Shown here: piece by piece, positions 36,819-47,055 of the stretch
Layout: the number at the start of each line of letters is the position of its first letter
Position numbering within the stretch: the stretch's first letter is position 1
Source of the DNA: DATLGB01 sp038232275
Lineage (GTDB): Bacteria > Actinomycetota > Thermoleophilia > Solirubrobacterales > Solirubrobacteraceae
Reading direction: 5' to 3'
DNA: 64,000 bases
Assembly: GCA_038232275.1 (NCBI GenBank)
Contig: JBBSIC010000011.1
Span: 7,201 to 71,200 of the forward strand
The notes under the pieces: generated by a model
Databases searched by the model: none
Told to the model about the DNA's origin: nothing
What the model saw: only the letters and a program-made list of their open reading frames with translations
Made by a program: the position numbers and the translations under genes

Positions 36819-37247
36819 ATGAGCACATGGACGGCACACGCGACGACGGACGCGCCCCCCGCGGCGGTCCTCGCCGCGCTGACCGATCCCGACGCGGTCG
36901 CGCGCTGGTCGCCGGTCCCCTTCGAGGTCGAGGACGCCGGCGGCCGTCTGCGCACCGGGACGCACACCCGGGTCTCCGGCCGGCTCGCCGGCGTCCGCGT
37001 CGGCTTCGACGTCCAAGTGCACCACGCCGACGAGCGCCGCCTCATGCTCTCCGCCAGCGGCCCGGTCGCCATGGACGTCGCCTACGACGTCGACGCCGGG
37101 GCCGACGGCTGCACGAACGTGCGCGCCTCGGTCTCCGTGCAGAAGGGCCGCGGGCTGCTCGGCACCGTCATGGCGGAGGCGACCACCGGCTTCCTGCGCG
37201 CCGGGGCGCTCTCGGCCGCCGTCGATCGGATCGCCCGGACGGCTTAA
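36819..37247 (+). CDS. SRPBCC-family protein (CoxG-like)
   Basis: A 142-residue helix-grip protein: TWTAHATTDAPPAAVLAALTDPDAVARWSPV is the usual START-domain beginning with the Trp-Ser-Pro. Strand-rich sequence follows (TGTHTRVSGRLAGVRVGFDVQVHH) and a long C-terminal helix (TVMAEATTGFLRAGALSAAVDRIA). It could bind a hydrophobic ligand or quinone-like molecule. Placed 11 bases before selB on the same strand, so probably in one transcript. No selenium link is known to me for this family. Confidence 0.8.
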   Translation: MSTWTAHATTDAPPAAVLAALTDPDAVARWSPVPFEVEDAGGRLRTGTHTRVSGRLAGVRVGFDVQVHHADERRLMLSASGPVAMDVAYDVDAGADGCTNVRASVSVQKGRGLLGTVMAEATTGFLRAGALSAAVDRIARTA

Positions 37248-37258
37248 CGTCACCTGGC

Positions 37259-38680
37259 GTGCGAGACCCGCTGACGCTCGGCACGGCCGGCCACATCGAT
37301 CATGGCAAGACGACCCTCGTGCGAGCGCTCACGGGCGTGGACACCGACCGGCTCCCGGAGGAGCGCTCGCGTGGCATCTCGATCGCGCTTGGCTACGCGT
37401 CGCTCGAGCTGCCGTCGGGGCGCGCACTGAGCGTCGTCGACGTCCCCGGCCACGAGCGCTTCGTGCGCACCATGGTGGCCGGCGCGACGGGCATCGACCT
37501 CTACCTGCTGGTCGTCGCGGCCGACGACGGGGTAATGCCCCAGACGCGCGAGCACGCCGGGGTGCTGCGGGCGCTGGGGGTGCAGGTCGGCGTCGTGGCG
37601 ATCACCAAGGCCGACCTCGCGGACCCGGCCGGCGTCGACGTGGAAGACGTCGCACCGGGCGCGGAGGTCGTCCCGCTGAGCGTGCGCACCGGCGACGGGC
37701 TCTCCGAGCTGCGCGCCGCGCTGGACCGCGCGGCCGGGCGGGCCGTCTCCCGCGCCAACGACGGCGGCCCGCTGCGGCTGCACGTCGACCGCGCGTTCAC
37801 GGTGCACGGCGCCGGCACGGTGGTGACCGGGACGCTGTGGTCGGGCCGCGCGGCGCGCGGGGACGAGGTCGTGATCCTGCCCGCCGGCGTCCGCGCGCGG
37901 GTGCGCGGCGTGCAGGTCCACGACGCCGCGGTGCGAGTCGCGTCCGCCGGGCAGCGGGTCGCGCTCAACCTGGCGGGCCTCGACCGCGACGAGGTCGGCC
38001 GCGGCGACGTCGTGGTGGCGGGCGAGGGCGCGCCGGCCGCGACCTACCGCGTCGACGTCGCGCTGGACTGCGCGCCGGGCGAGCGGGTCATGGTCCACCA
38101 CGGCACCCGCGAGGTGGCGGCGCGGCCCGTCGCCCTCGGCGAGGCTCGCTGGCAGCTGCGCCTCGAGTCCCCGATCGTCGCCCTCGCGGGGGACCGCCTG
38201 GTCCTGCGCGCGATCGCGCCGCCGAACACGCTCGGGGGCGGCGTGATCACCGATGCGCGGCCGCGGCGCCACAACGCGGCGACACCGGAGCCCGCGCCTG
38301 CGGCAGCATCGGCGCCGGAGCCGCAGCCTCCGCCCGCGCTCCCCCCGCTGACCGCGGTCGCCCTCGCCACCGAGGCTCGGCTGCGCACGGACGAGCCGCC
38401 GCTGGACGCAGACCTCGACCCCGACGCGCTGGCGGCCCTGCGCGCCCACGGGCGCGCCGTCCGCGTCGGCCCCGCGATGCACTTCCACCGCGACACCCTC
38501 GCCGCGCTGCGGGCGCGCCTCGTCGCCCTCCTGGAGGCCGACGGGGCGGTGACCCTCGCGCGCGTGCGCGACGAGCTCGGGACATCGCGCAAATACGCCC
38601 AGGCCCTGCTCGAGCACTTCGACGCCGAGCGCCTGACGCTGCGCCGCGGCGACGAGCGGGTGCTGCGCCGCCGGCGCTAG
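37259..38680 (+). CDS. selB: Selenocysteine-specific elongation factor
   Basis: A 473-residue GTPase that brings selenocysteyl-tRNA to UGA codons with a SECIS element. The start is GTG. The G1 loop GHIDHGKTTL is at residues 11-20, then TPDR-type switch sequence RGISIALGYA, DVPGHERFVRT (G3) and ITKAD (G4). Domains II and III follow (TVHGAGTVVTGTLWSG). A linker rich in Pro/Ala (about residues 340-365) leads to only the last winged helices, ending in TSRKYAQALLEHFDAERLTLRRGDERVL, the SECIS-binding WH4 module. E. coli SelB has 614 residues with four winged helices, so this is a compact form. It pairs with selA upstream. Confidence 0.95.
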   Translation: MRDPLTLGTAGHIDHGKTTLVRALTGVDTDRLPEERSRGISIALGYASLELPSGRALSVVDVPGHERFVRTMVAGATGIDLYLLVVAADDGVMPQTREHAGVLRALGVQVGVVAITKADLADPAGVDVEDVAPGAEVVPLSVRTGDGLSELRAALDRAAGRAVSRANDGGPLRLHVDRAFTVHGAGTVVTGTLWSGRAARGDEVVILPAGVRARVRGVQVHDAAVRVASAGQRVALNLAGLDRDEVGRGDVVVAGEGAPAATYRVDVALDCAPGERVMVHHGTREVAARPVALGEARWQLRLESPIVALAGDRLVLRAIAPPNTLGGGVITDARPRRHNAATPEPAPAAASAPEPQPPPALPPLTAVALATEARLRTDEPPLDADLDPDALAALRAHGRAVRVGPAMHFHRDTLAALRARLVALLEADGAVTLARVRDELGTSRKYAQALLEHFDAERLTLRRGDERVLRRRR

Positions 38681-39205
38681 CTGTGGTGGCTGGCGAGGAA
38701 GACTGCGAAGAAGCTCGCCGTGCAGAACATGCTGGCCAGGCGGACGGACTGCGTGCTCGCCACCCGGGCCAGCCGCCGGCCGACGGCGCTGGTGGGGGCG
38801 ACGATGGTGGCCACGAGCGCGGCGATCATCAGCTGATCCAGCGAGGCCATCAGGTCGATCCCGCCGACCTGCTCAGGCCGGCCGGCATCCGGGCCGACCG
38901 GCAGCCCGACGGTCCTGGTCACGACCCACACGCCGGCGATCGCCAGGCCGGCGATCGCGCCGTACACCAGCGTCCGCCGATCGTCGGGGTGGCGGTAGAG
39001 CCAGGCGGCCCACAGCAGCTGCCCGCTCATCACGACGAGGAAGAAGGCCCCGTAGGCCCACCATTCGCTGAAGTGGCTGACCATCGCCACGGCCGTGGAT
39101 GACGCCGGCCGCGGCCGCGAGCGCGACGATCGCGACCAGGGCGTCCGAACGCGCCACGGGCGCCCGCGCGGGCTCCTCGTGCTCGGCGACGTGCACCATG
39201 GCCAT
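38677..39205 (-). pseudogene. Small membrane protein gene with one apparent 1-nt indel
   Basis: Two overlapping frames encode one protein. The start MAMVHVAEHEEPARAPVARS to ALAAAAGVIH lies in one frame and continues as AVAMVSHFSEWWAYGAFFLV in another. Removing one base in the GGCC block at about 39090-39098 joins them into roughly 175 residues. Four hydrophobic segments follow, e.g. SGQLLWAAWLY, LVYGAIAGLAIAGVWVV, ASLDQLMIAALVATIV and SMFCTASFFAVFLASHHS. The family is unrecognised, but His-rich membrane edges and the neighbouring cupredoxin gene hint at a metal or redox theme. It converges with selB and overlaps its stop by four bases. Sequencing error is as likely as real inactivation. Confidence 0.7.
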
Positions 39206-39218
39206 AACCTAACCGCGT

Positions 39219-39719
39219 TCAGGGCTCGTCCTCGGGCGCGTCGCCGCGCAGCACGCGGCCCGTGGCCCACGCGATCGCGCGGGCGGTCGCTCGCCACGGG
39301 TTGATGGCCCGGAAGACGTCTCCGAAGAGCAGGCTCGCCACGGGGACGCCCACCCAGAAGACGACGTAGATGACCGTCGGGGCGAGGTTGTCGGTCGCCG
39401 TCTGCGTGCCCGCAAAGCCGGCGTAGACGACGGCCGCGAACGCGGCGATCCCGACCGCGCCGCTCACCGCCTCCAGCCACCCCGGCAGCCGCAGGACGCG
39501 CCGGCCCTGCTCGGGCTCCTGCATGACGGGCCTCGGCCACAGCGTCGCCAGCGCGATGAACGAGATGACCAGCACCGCCGACGCCCCCCACACGAACAGC
39601 CACCGCGGGATCGGCAGATCCTGCTTGCCGACCAGGCCGTGCGCCGACGCCAGCGAGGGCGTCACGGCCAGCGCGACGGTCGTCGCCGCCGCGCCGGCCA
39701 GCGCGACGCGGGGCCTCAT
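39219..39719 (-). CDS. Exported/membrane protein, HGLVG-type (fenitrothion-hydrolase-annotated family), short form
   Basis: A 166-residue protein with a signal peptide (residues 1-25, ending in SLASAHG) followed by GKQDLPIPRWLFVWGAS. It has three hydrophobic helices around 40-60, 88-110 and 120-140, and the motif DVFRAINPWRATARA. Related actinobacterial proteins, often labelled fenitrothion hydrolase without experimental proof, are in my memory longer, continuing for several more helices. This one stops shortly after the NPWRA motif. Its ATG overlaps the cupredoxin gene's TGA (ATGA), indicating coupled translation. It may form a membrane complex with the cupredoxin and the other two membrane proteins of the operon; function unknown. 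Confidence 0.6.
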   Translation of the reverse strand: MRPRVALAGAAATTVALAVTPSLASAHGLVGKQDLPIPRWLFVWGASAVLVISFIALATLWPRPVMQEPEQGRRVLRLPGWLEAVSGAVGIAAFAAVVYAGFAGTQTATDNLAPTVIYVVFWVGVPVASLLFGDVFRAINPWRATARAIAWATGRVLRGDAPEDEP

Positions 39720-40087
39720 GGCTCGACCTTGACGCTGGCGAGGGTCTGCTTGTGGTTCTCCAGCTCGACGATGAAGATGCCTTCGATCGTCGCCGGCAGC
39801 CTGAAACGGACGCTGCCGCCCCCGGCGACGTCCTTGTGGACGTCGTAGCCATGAAAGTGGACCTCGTCGGCGGTGTCGGAGTCGATCGGGAGGTCGATGG
39901 TCTGACCCTGCTTGAACGTCAGGACCTTCACGCCGCCGATAGGTCGGGCGTTCTTGACGACGATCGTCTGCGGACTGGTGATGCCCTGCGTGCTGCTGCC
40001 GCCGCTGCTGGCGATGGCCACGATCAGCCCCGCCACGAGCACGATGGCGGCGACGCCGAGCAGCCCGAAGCGTTGCGCACGGGACAT
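39716..40087 (-). CDS. Membrane-anchored cupredoxin-like protein
   Basis: A 123-residue protein. Residues 7-27 are a hydrophobic anchor (FGLLGVAAIVLVAGLIVAIA). A single beta-sandwich follows, from TIVVKNARPIGGVKVLTF, with QTIDLPIDSDTADEVHFHGYDVHKDV and ending in FIVELENHKQTLASVKVEP. The HFHGYD segment gives candidate copper ligands; the usual late Cys/Met/His copper loop reads ELENHKQT and lacks a Cys, so a type I copper site is doubtful. Located on the outer face of the membrane. Coupled to the downstream HGLVG protein gene. Confidence 0.75.
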   Translation of the reverse strand: MSRAQRFGLLGVAAIVLVAGLIVAIASSGGSSTQGITSPQTIVVKNARPIGGVKVLTFKQGQTIDLPIDSDTADEVHFHGYDVHKDVAGGGSVRFRLPATIEGIFIVELENHKQTLASVKVEP

Positions 40088-40122
40088 GGGTCCTCCTTGG
40101 TCTGTCGATTGACGGGACTTGG

Positions 40123-40725
40123 TCAGCGACAGACGACGGGCGGCCCGCGGCCCGCGAGATGCTCGGCCAGCTCACGACCCCGACGGCCGAAGTCGGCGTA
40201 TGCGACAGCCACCCAGCGCGGCGCCGCGTGCAGCCTGGTCAGCGGCAGGGCGAGCGCCGGCGCGGCACGCGTCACCTCGACGGCGCGCGCGATCCGCAGC
40301 GCGAGCGCGACGAGCGCGCCGAGCACGATGGCCAGCGGGACGGCGACCCAGCCGCCGCCGCCGACCACCCCGGCGGCGCCGGCCAGATGCCCGGTGGCCA
40401 GCGCGCCCTCGAGCAGCTCCTGGGACGCGTAGATGCCCAGCATCGCCGCGCTCGCGGCCGGCCACACGCGCCGCAGCCGCACGGCGGCGGGCGTCGCCTC
40501 AGCCGGGGCGCCGCCGGCGAAGCAGATCAGCGCCTGCGCGAGCACGACCGCGAGGGCGAGACCCAGCGCCGGGACGACCAACAGCGACAGATACGCGTGC
40601 CCCTCCCGGGAGAGCGCCGAGCCGGCCCCGCCGCCGAACGCGATCAGATACCGGAGCTGGTGCAGGCCCAGCGCCGCGACGGCGAGCAGGACCGCCAGGC
40701 GCAGCGTACGAGCGTGTCGAGCCAC
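40123..40725 (-). CDS. Multi-helix membrane protein of the cupredoxin operon
   Basis: A 200-residue protein starting at GTG 40725. Five hydrophobic segments are seen: TLRLAVLLAVAALGLHQLRYLIAF, YLSLLVVPALGLALAVVLAQALICF, VWPAASAAMLGIYASQELL, LAGAAGVVGGGGWVAVPLAIVLGALVALAL. It ends in a basic Arg-rich cytoplasmic tail (APRWVAVAYADFGRRGREL). No family name recognised. It lies 35 bases upstream of the cupredoxin gene and is probably the first gene of the four-gene unit. The histidine in the first helix (LHQLRY) and Cys in the second could take part in metal handling; that is a guess. Confidence 0.65.
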   Translation of the reverse strand: MARHARTLRLAVLLAVAALGLHQLRYLIAFGGGAGSALSREGHAYLSLLVVPALGLALAVVLAQALICFAGGAPAEATPAAVRLRRVWPAASAAMLGIYASQELLEGALATGHLAGAAGVVGGGGWVAVPLAIVLGALVALALRIARAVEVTRAAPALALPLTRLHAAPRWVAVAYADFGRRGRELAEHLAGRGPPVVCR

Positions 40726-40804
40726 GCCGCGATGATGACACCGATCGAGACCGCGGCCCGAGCGCCGCTCCGGATCCGGGCACCGCACGCCGTCGTCGCG
40801 GCCG

Positions 40805-41326
40805 CTAGCCGGCCAAGCGCGGCGCGGTCGGGTCGGTCTCCCCGCTGCTCTGCTCGCGGGCGATGTAGTCCTCGATGTCGTCCACGTCGTCGCGCAGGCG
40901 CTCGGCGACTCGCAGCAGGTCGCCCATGGTGTTGACCTCCTCGACCTGCTCCTTGATGAACCACTGCATGAACTGCTCGCTGGCGTAGTCGGTCTCCTGG
41001 CGGGCGACAGCGGCGAGCGCGTTGATCTGCTCGGACACGCGCTTCTCCTGCTCGAGTGCCAGGACGATCGGCGCGACCACGTCGGCGAACTCCGGCACGG
41101 GCGCGGCGACGCCCGGGATGCGTACGGGGCAGTCGGTGTCGAGCAGGTAGCGGACCATCATCATCGCGTGGTCGCGCTCCTCCATGGCCTGGCGGTAGAA
41201 GAAGCCGGCCAGCTGCGGGAGGGTCTCGGCGTCGTAGTGCACGGCGCAGGCCACGTACTGCTGGCTGGCGGCGAACTCGTTCGCGATCTGCTCGTTGAGT
41301 TGGGCGACGAAGGCGTCGGCGGGCAT
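40805..41326 (-). CDS. Ferritin (non-haem, FtnA/BfrB type)
   Basis: A 173-residue four-helix iron-storage protein. Ferroxidase residues are visible: Glu in IANEFAASQQYVACAVHYDAE, Glu and His in AMEERDHAMMMVRYLL, and Glu/Gln in LALEQEKRVSEQI plus QFMQWFIKEQVEEV. The C-terminus is polar. It forms a 24-mer that oxidises and stores iron in the cytoplasm. Probably under metal control by a DtxR-type regulator, but no operator sequence was identified upstream. Confidence 0.94.
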   Translation of the reverse strand: MPADAFVAQLNEQIANEFAASQQYVACAVHYDAETLPQLAGFFYRQAMEERDHAMMMVRYLLDTDCPVRIPGVAAPVPEFADVVAPIVLALEQEKRVSEQINALAAVARQETDYASEQFMQWFIKEQVEEVNTMGDLLRVAERLRDDVDDIEDYIAREQSSGETDPTAPRLAG

Positions 41327-41351
41327 TTGGGCACCCTAACATCCCTCGCCC

Positions 41352-41531
41352 ATGGCGACGAAGCAGGTCAAAGCCAAGAAGTCCTGCTGCAAGTCGCGCC
41401 CGCGCTGCAAGAAGTGCCCCGTCACGTGCAAGCGGCTCGAGAAGGCGGGCAAGGCGGTCCGCGAGAGCAAGCGCCGCTACGTCCTGATCGACGTCACCAA
41501 GCAGGACCTCAAGGCGGCCCGCGCTCGCTGA
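41352..41531 (+). CDS. Small Cys-rich basic protein
   Basis: A 59-residue protein, ATG at 41352, TGA at 41529-41531. It begins MATKQVKAKKSCCKSRPRCK, continues KCPVTCKRLEKAGKA and ends in a patch YVLIDVTKQDLKAARAR. Five Cys residues (CC, CKKC, C) with surrounding Lys/Arg could bind a metal and nucleic acid. Similar short CC-K-PRCK-CPV proteins are widespread in actinobacteria in my memory, mostly without assigned function. It is divergent from the ferritin gene (25 bp) and 40 bp ahead of the decarboxylase gene. Confidence 0.75.
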   Translation: MATKQVKAKKSCCKSRPRCKKCPVTCKRLEKAGKAVRESKRRYVLIDVTKQDLKAARAR

Positions 41532-41571
41532 CCGGGGGCAGGTCGCTGCCGCGCCCGTTAACCTCCCGGCG

Positions 41572-43971
<2,400 letters not shown>

Positions 43972-44027
43972 CCGGGCAACGCCGGTACTTCGGCGCCGTG
44001 GCCGCGTTACGGATCTGAGAGCAGACC

Positions 44028-45554
44028 GTGGCCGACGGGACCCAGACAACCGAGAAGAAGACCCCGCCCGCACCGCCGCTGGGGGCCGCCTCCAAGCCGC
44101 GGCAGGACATGCGCCGGCGCAAGCCCCCGGCCCTCTCGTTCTTGCTGCGGATGGAGACGATGCGCCGGCTGGGGCGCGTCACGAGCCTGATGCTGGCCGA
44201 CTTCGTCGGTCTCTCGCTGGCGATCTACACCGGTCTGCTGGTCAAGCAGGTCATCCTCACGGGATCGTGGGACGGCCAGCCGTCGCTGCACACGACGCAC
44301 GACTCGGTCGCGTTCGCCTTCCTGCTCACGGTGCTGCTGTTCGCCAAGGAGGGCCTGTACGCCTCCCGGGCGCAGCGGCCGGGGCTGTCGAAGATCGTCA
44401 CGTCGCTGTTCCAGGTGACGGTGGTCGCGCTGATCTACGCCTTGATCGCCACCGATCGCAGCCAGTACTCGAGCTACTACATCTTCTACGGGACGCTGTT
44501 CTTCGCGATCGTCTACATCGGGTCGATCCGGCTCGGCTACCAGAAGGTCACCGGGTGGGCGCTGCGAGCGGCGGGCTACAAGCGCCGGGCGGTCCTCGTC
44601 GGCTCGGGCAGCCACATCGAGGCGGTCGCCCACGCGCTGGCGGACTCCGTCGACGTCCCGATCCAGATGCTCGGCTTCGTCTCGCTGATGCCGCGTCCGG
44701 ACAACGGCCTGCGGTCGCTCGGGCAGATCGACGAGCTGCCGCGGGTGCTCGACGAGCACGGGGTCCAGGAGATCATCATCGCCGACCCCGACTTCCCCGA
44801 CGACCTGTGCCTCGAGCTCGTCGACCAGTGCCACCGGCGCGGCGTCCACGTGCGCATCGCGCCGAGCACGATGGAGATCCTCGTCCAGCGGGCGGAGTTC
44901 GTTCCCGGCGCGACGGTCCCGCTCTTCGAGCTGCGCCCGCCGGTCTTCGAGGGCTTCGACTACCTGATCAAGCGCTCGTTCGACTTCGTCGGCTCGCTGG
45001 CGCTGATCGTCCTGCTCAGTCCGGTGCTGCTGGTCCTCTCGGTGGCCGTGTTCATCTCCTCGCGCGGGCCGATCCTGTACCGCTCGGTGCGGCCCGGCAT
45101 CGGCGGCGAGCCGTTCCGCTGCTTCAAGTTCCGCACGATGCGCAACGACGCCGATCAGATGCAGGCCGACCTCGAGTCGGTCAACGAGGCGTCGGGCGCG
45201 CTGTTCAAGATCCGCCACGACCCGCGCATGACGCGGATCGGGCGCTTCCTGCGCCGCTACTCGATCGACGAGCTGCCGCAGCTGTTCAACGTCGTCCTCG
45301 GCCAGATGTCGCTGGTCGGCCCGCGGCCGCTGCCCGAGCGCGACTACGAGCGCCTCGAGGACTGGCACAAGAAGCGCTACCTGGTGCTGCCGGGCATCAC
45401 CGGGCTGTGGCAGGTCTCCGGCCGCTCGGATCTCGACTTCGACGACCTCGTCCGCCTCGACTTCCTCTACCTCGAGCGCTGGTCGGTCGGCCTGGACCTC
45501 AGCATCCTGCTGAAGACCGTCCCCGCGGTCTTCGCGCGCCGCGGCGCCTACTGA
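44028..45554 (+). CDS. Polyprenyl glycosylphosphotransferase (exopolysaccharide initiating enzyme)
   Basis: A 508-residue membrane enzyme starting at GTG. The N-terminal half has four hydrophobic helices (SLMLADFVGLSLAIYTGLLV, FAFLLTVLLFAKEG, VTVVALIYALIAT, YYIFYGTLFFAIVYIG), then a CoA-binding-like domain (RRAVLVGSGSHIEAVAHAL). The C-terminal catalytic domain has KRSFDFVGSLALIVLLSP, RPGIGGEPFRCFKFRTMRNDAD, RRYSIDELPQLFNVVLGQMSLVGPRP and GITGLWQVSGR. It transfers a sugar-1-phosphate to undecaprenyl phosphate and so starts polysaccharide assembly at the inner membrane. Located 57 bases after the decarboxylase gene, followed two bases later by a glycosyltransferase gene. Confidence 0.93.
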   Translation: MADGTQTTEKKTPPAPPLGAASKPRQDMRRRKPPALSFLLRMETMRRLGRVTSLMLADFVGLSLAIYTGLLVKQVILTGSWDGQPSLHTTHDSVAFAFLLTVLLFAKEGLYASRAQRPGLSKIVTSLFQVTVVALIYALIATDRSQYSSYYIFYGTLFFAIVYIGSIRLGYQKVTGWALRAAGYKRRAVLVGSGSHIEAVAHALADSVDVPIQMLGFVSLMPRPDNGLRSLGQIDELPRVLDEHGVQEIIIADPDFPDDLCLELVDQCHRRGVHVRIAPSTMEILVQRAEFVPGATVPLFELRPPVFEGFDYLIKRSFDFVGSLALIVLLSPVLLVLSVAVFISSRGPILYRSVRPGIGGEPFRCFKFRTMRNDADQMQADLESVNEASGALFKIRHDPRMTRIGRFLRRYSIDELPQLFNVVLGQMSLVGPRPLPERDYERLEDWHKKRYLVLPGITGLWQVSGRSDLDFDDLVRLDFLYLERWSVGLDLSILLKTVPAVFARRGAY

Positions 45555-45556
45555 GC

Positions 45557-46477
45557 GTGCCGGCGCTCTCCGTCGTGGTCGCCACGCGGTCGCGGGCCGC
45601 TCGCCTGCGGGCGCTGCTCGAGTCCCTCGCGCAGCAGGACGCCGACCTCGAGGTCGTGGTCGCCGCCGACGGCGCGACGCCCGAGGTGCTGTCGCTCCTG
45701 GACGGCGCGGGCGTGCGCGTCGTGCGCCTCGAGCCCGGGCGCGGGCCGGCGGCGGCGCGCAACGCGGGCTGGCGCGCGGCGTCGGCGCCGCTGGTGGCCT
45801 TCACCGATGACGACTGCGTCGCGGCGCCGGGCTGGGCGACGGCGCTGCTCGCGGCGGCGGCCGAAGGTCGCGTCGCCGTCCAGGGCCGCGTCGAGCCGCT
45901 GCCGGCCGACCGCGACCGCATCGGGCCGTTCGCCCGCACGCTGTGGGTGCGCGAGGCCGGACCCTTCTATCAGACGGCCAACATGCTCTATCCCCGCTCG
46001 CTGCTCGAGCGCCTCGGCGGCTTCGACGAGGCCTACGGCTTCCCCGCCGGCGAGGACACCGACCTCGGCTGGCGGGCGCGCGAGGCGGGCGTCGAGCTGC
46101 GCTTCGCGCCCGGCGCGCTCGTCTGGCACGCCGTCCACGAGCCCGGCTGGCGCGGCCTCGTGCGCGACGCCGGCCGCTGGGGCTCAGCCGTCCGGCTCGT
46201 CAAGCGCCACCCCGGCCTGCGCGAGCAGTTCTCGCGGCGGATCTTCTGGAAGCCGTCGCACGAGCGGCTCGCCCTCGCGGCGGCCGGCCTCGCGCTGGCT
46301 TCGCCGACGCGCGGCGGCACGCTGGTCGCGACGGTGCCGTACCTGCTCGCCCACCGCGGCGAGCACCCCGGCTCCAGGTCCCTGCTGCGCGCGCTCCCGG
46401 CACACCTCGCGGTCGACGCGGCGGAGTTCGCCGCGCTCGCGCACGGCTCGCTCGCCGCCCGGACGCTGTTGCTGTAG
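45557..46477 (+). CDS. Family 2 glycosyltransferase
   Basis: A 306-residue GT-A-fold transferase starting at GTG, two bases after the initiating transferase stop. Visible are LSVVVATRSRAARLRALLESLAQQ, EVVVAADGAT, RGPAAARNAGWRAA, VAFTDDDC (the DxD metal motif), and GGFDEAYGFPAGEDTDLGWRARE with an ED acceptor-site motif. A C-terminal domain with two hydrophobic helices (ALAAAGLALASP, GTLVATVPYLLAHRG) may touch the membrane. It adds a sugar to the lipid-linked intermediate; which one cannot be told. Confidence 0.9.
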   Translation: MPALSVVVATRSRAARLRALLESLAQQDADLEVVVAADGATPEVLSLLDGAGVRVVRLEPGRGPAAARNAGWRAASAPLVAFTDDDCVAAPGWATALLAAAAEGRVAVQGRVEPLPADRDRIGPFARTLWVREAGPFYQTANMLYPRSLLERLGGFDEAYGFPAGEDTDLGWRAREAGVELRFAPGALVWHAVHEPGWRGLVRDAGRWGSAVRLVKRHPGLREQFSRRIFWKPSHERLALAAAGLALASPTRGGTLVATVPYLLAHRGEHPGSRSLLRALPAHLAVDAAEFAALAHGSLAARTLLL

Positions 46478-46542
46478 GCCCATCAGGCGAGCGCACTCAG
46501 ACTATTCTTCCGACCGTCGGCGGGCGGGGGCCAATCGTCTAG

Positions 46543-46668
46543 GGACTGCCGGCGATCAGCACGGAGATGGTGGAGGACGAGGTGCTCGGTGCGCTCACGC
46601 CAGCGGAGCGCCGAACGCTGCGCGAGCTGCTGCGGCGCGCGCTCGCCGGAGCGCCGATCGAGGCCTAG
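46543..46668 (+). pseudogene. Possible C-terminal remnant of a MarR-type regulator
   Basis: Between the glycosyltransferase stop and the dodecin gene, a short frame reads LPAISTEMVEDEVLGALTPAERRTLRELLRRALAGAP and ends in TAG. The second half (LGALTPAERRTLRELLRRAL) is the usual final helix of MarR-family regulators. There is no DNA-binding part before it: an in-frame stop occurs at 46540. An ATG at 46567 would give 33 residues. I read it as a decayed fragment, or a small helical protein. The surrounding 316 bp (46478-46793) otherwise holds only the hairpin below. Confidence 0.35.
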
Positions 46669-46742
46669 GGCTCATCAGCTCCTCGCTGAGCGACTGGCGA
46701 GCACGCCCGGCTCGGAGATCGGTCTGCACCCGCCTCGGCGCG

Positions 46743-46789
46743 CCGGGCCCGGCCCGTCAGGCGAAGCTCGCCCGGCGGGCCGGGGCCGG
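46743..46789. terminator. GC-rich hairpin between convergent genes
   Basis: CCGGGCCCGGCCC (46743-46755) pairs with GGGCCGGGGCCGG (46777-46789) with one bulged G and a 21-nt loop. It lies just after the MarR-like remnant and directly before the dodecin stop on the other strand. No T-tract, so a Rho-type or bidirectional stop is possible only as inference. Confidence 0.35.
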
Positions 46790-46793
46790 AGCC

Positions 46794-47009
46794 TCAGCCT
46801 TCGGAGCCGTACTTGAAGGAGATCGCCAGACGGATCCGGTAGTTCACGACTCCGCCGTCGACGATCGTCACGTCCTGGCGGATGACCTCCGCTATGCGCA
46901 GGTCGCGCACCGTCTGAGCGGCCGTATCCACCGCCGAACGGGCTGCGGCCTCCCACGATTCGCTGCTCTGACCGATCACCTCGGTGATGCGGTAGACGCT
47001 ATCTGCCAT
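46794..47009 (-). CDS. Dodecin (flavin-binding)
   Basis: A 71-residue protein beginning MADSVYRITEVIGQSSESW, with the dodecin helix EAAARSAVDTAAQTVRDLR and strands EVIRQDVTIVDGGVVNYRIRLAISFKY. The Trp (SESWEAA) is the residue that stacks on the flavin. Dodecins form 12-mers that buffer FMN, riboflavin or CoA. An ATG nine codons upstream would add MAFLLGEDP; the shorter start at 47009 matches the family. It is downstream of the FHA gene by 46 bases on the same strand. Confidence 0.92.
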   Translation of the reverse strand: MADSVYRITEVIGQSSESWEAAARSAVDTAAQTVRDLRIAEVIRQDVTIVDGGVVNYRIRLAISFKYGSEG

Positions 47010-47055
47010 CGGATCCTCCCCCAGTAGAAATGCCAAGCACGCGGGAGTCTGTCAC

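Noticed and set aside
32286..38700. tRNA-Sec gene near selA or selB
   Set aside because: The intergenic gaps were read on both strands for a long-arm tRNA with a TCA anticodon and a GTTCGA loop; nothing fitting was found.
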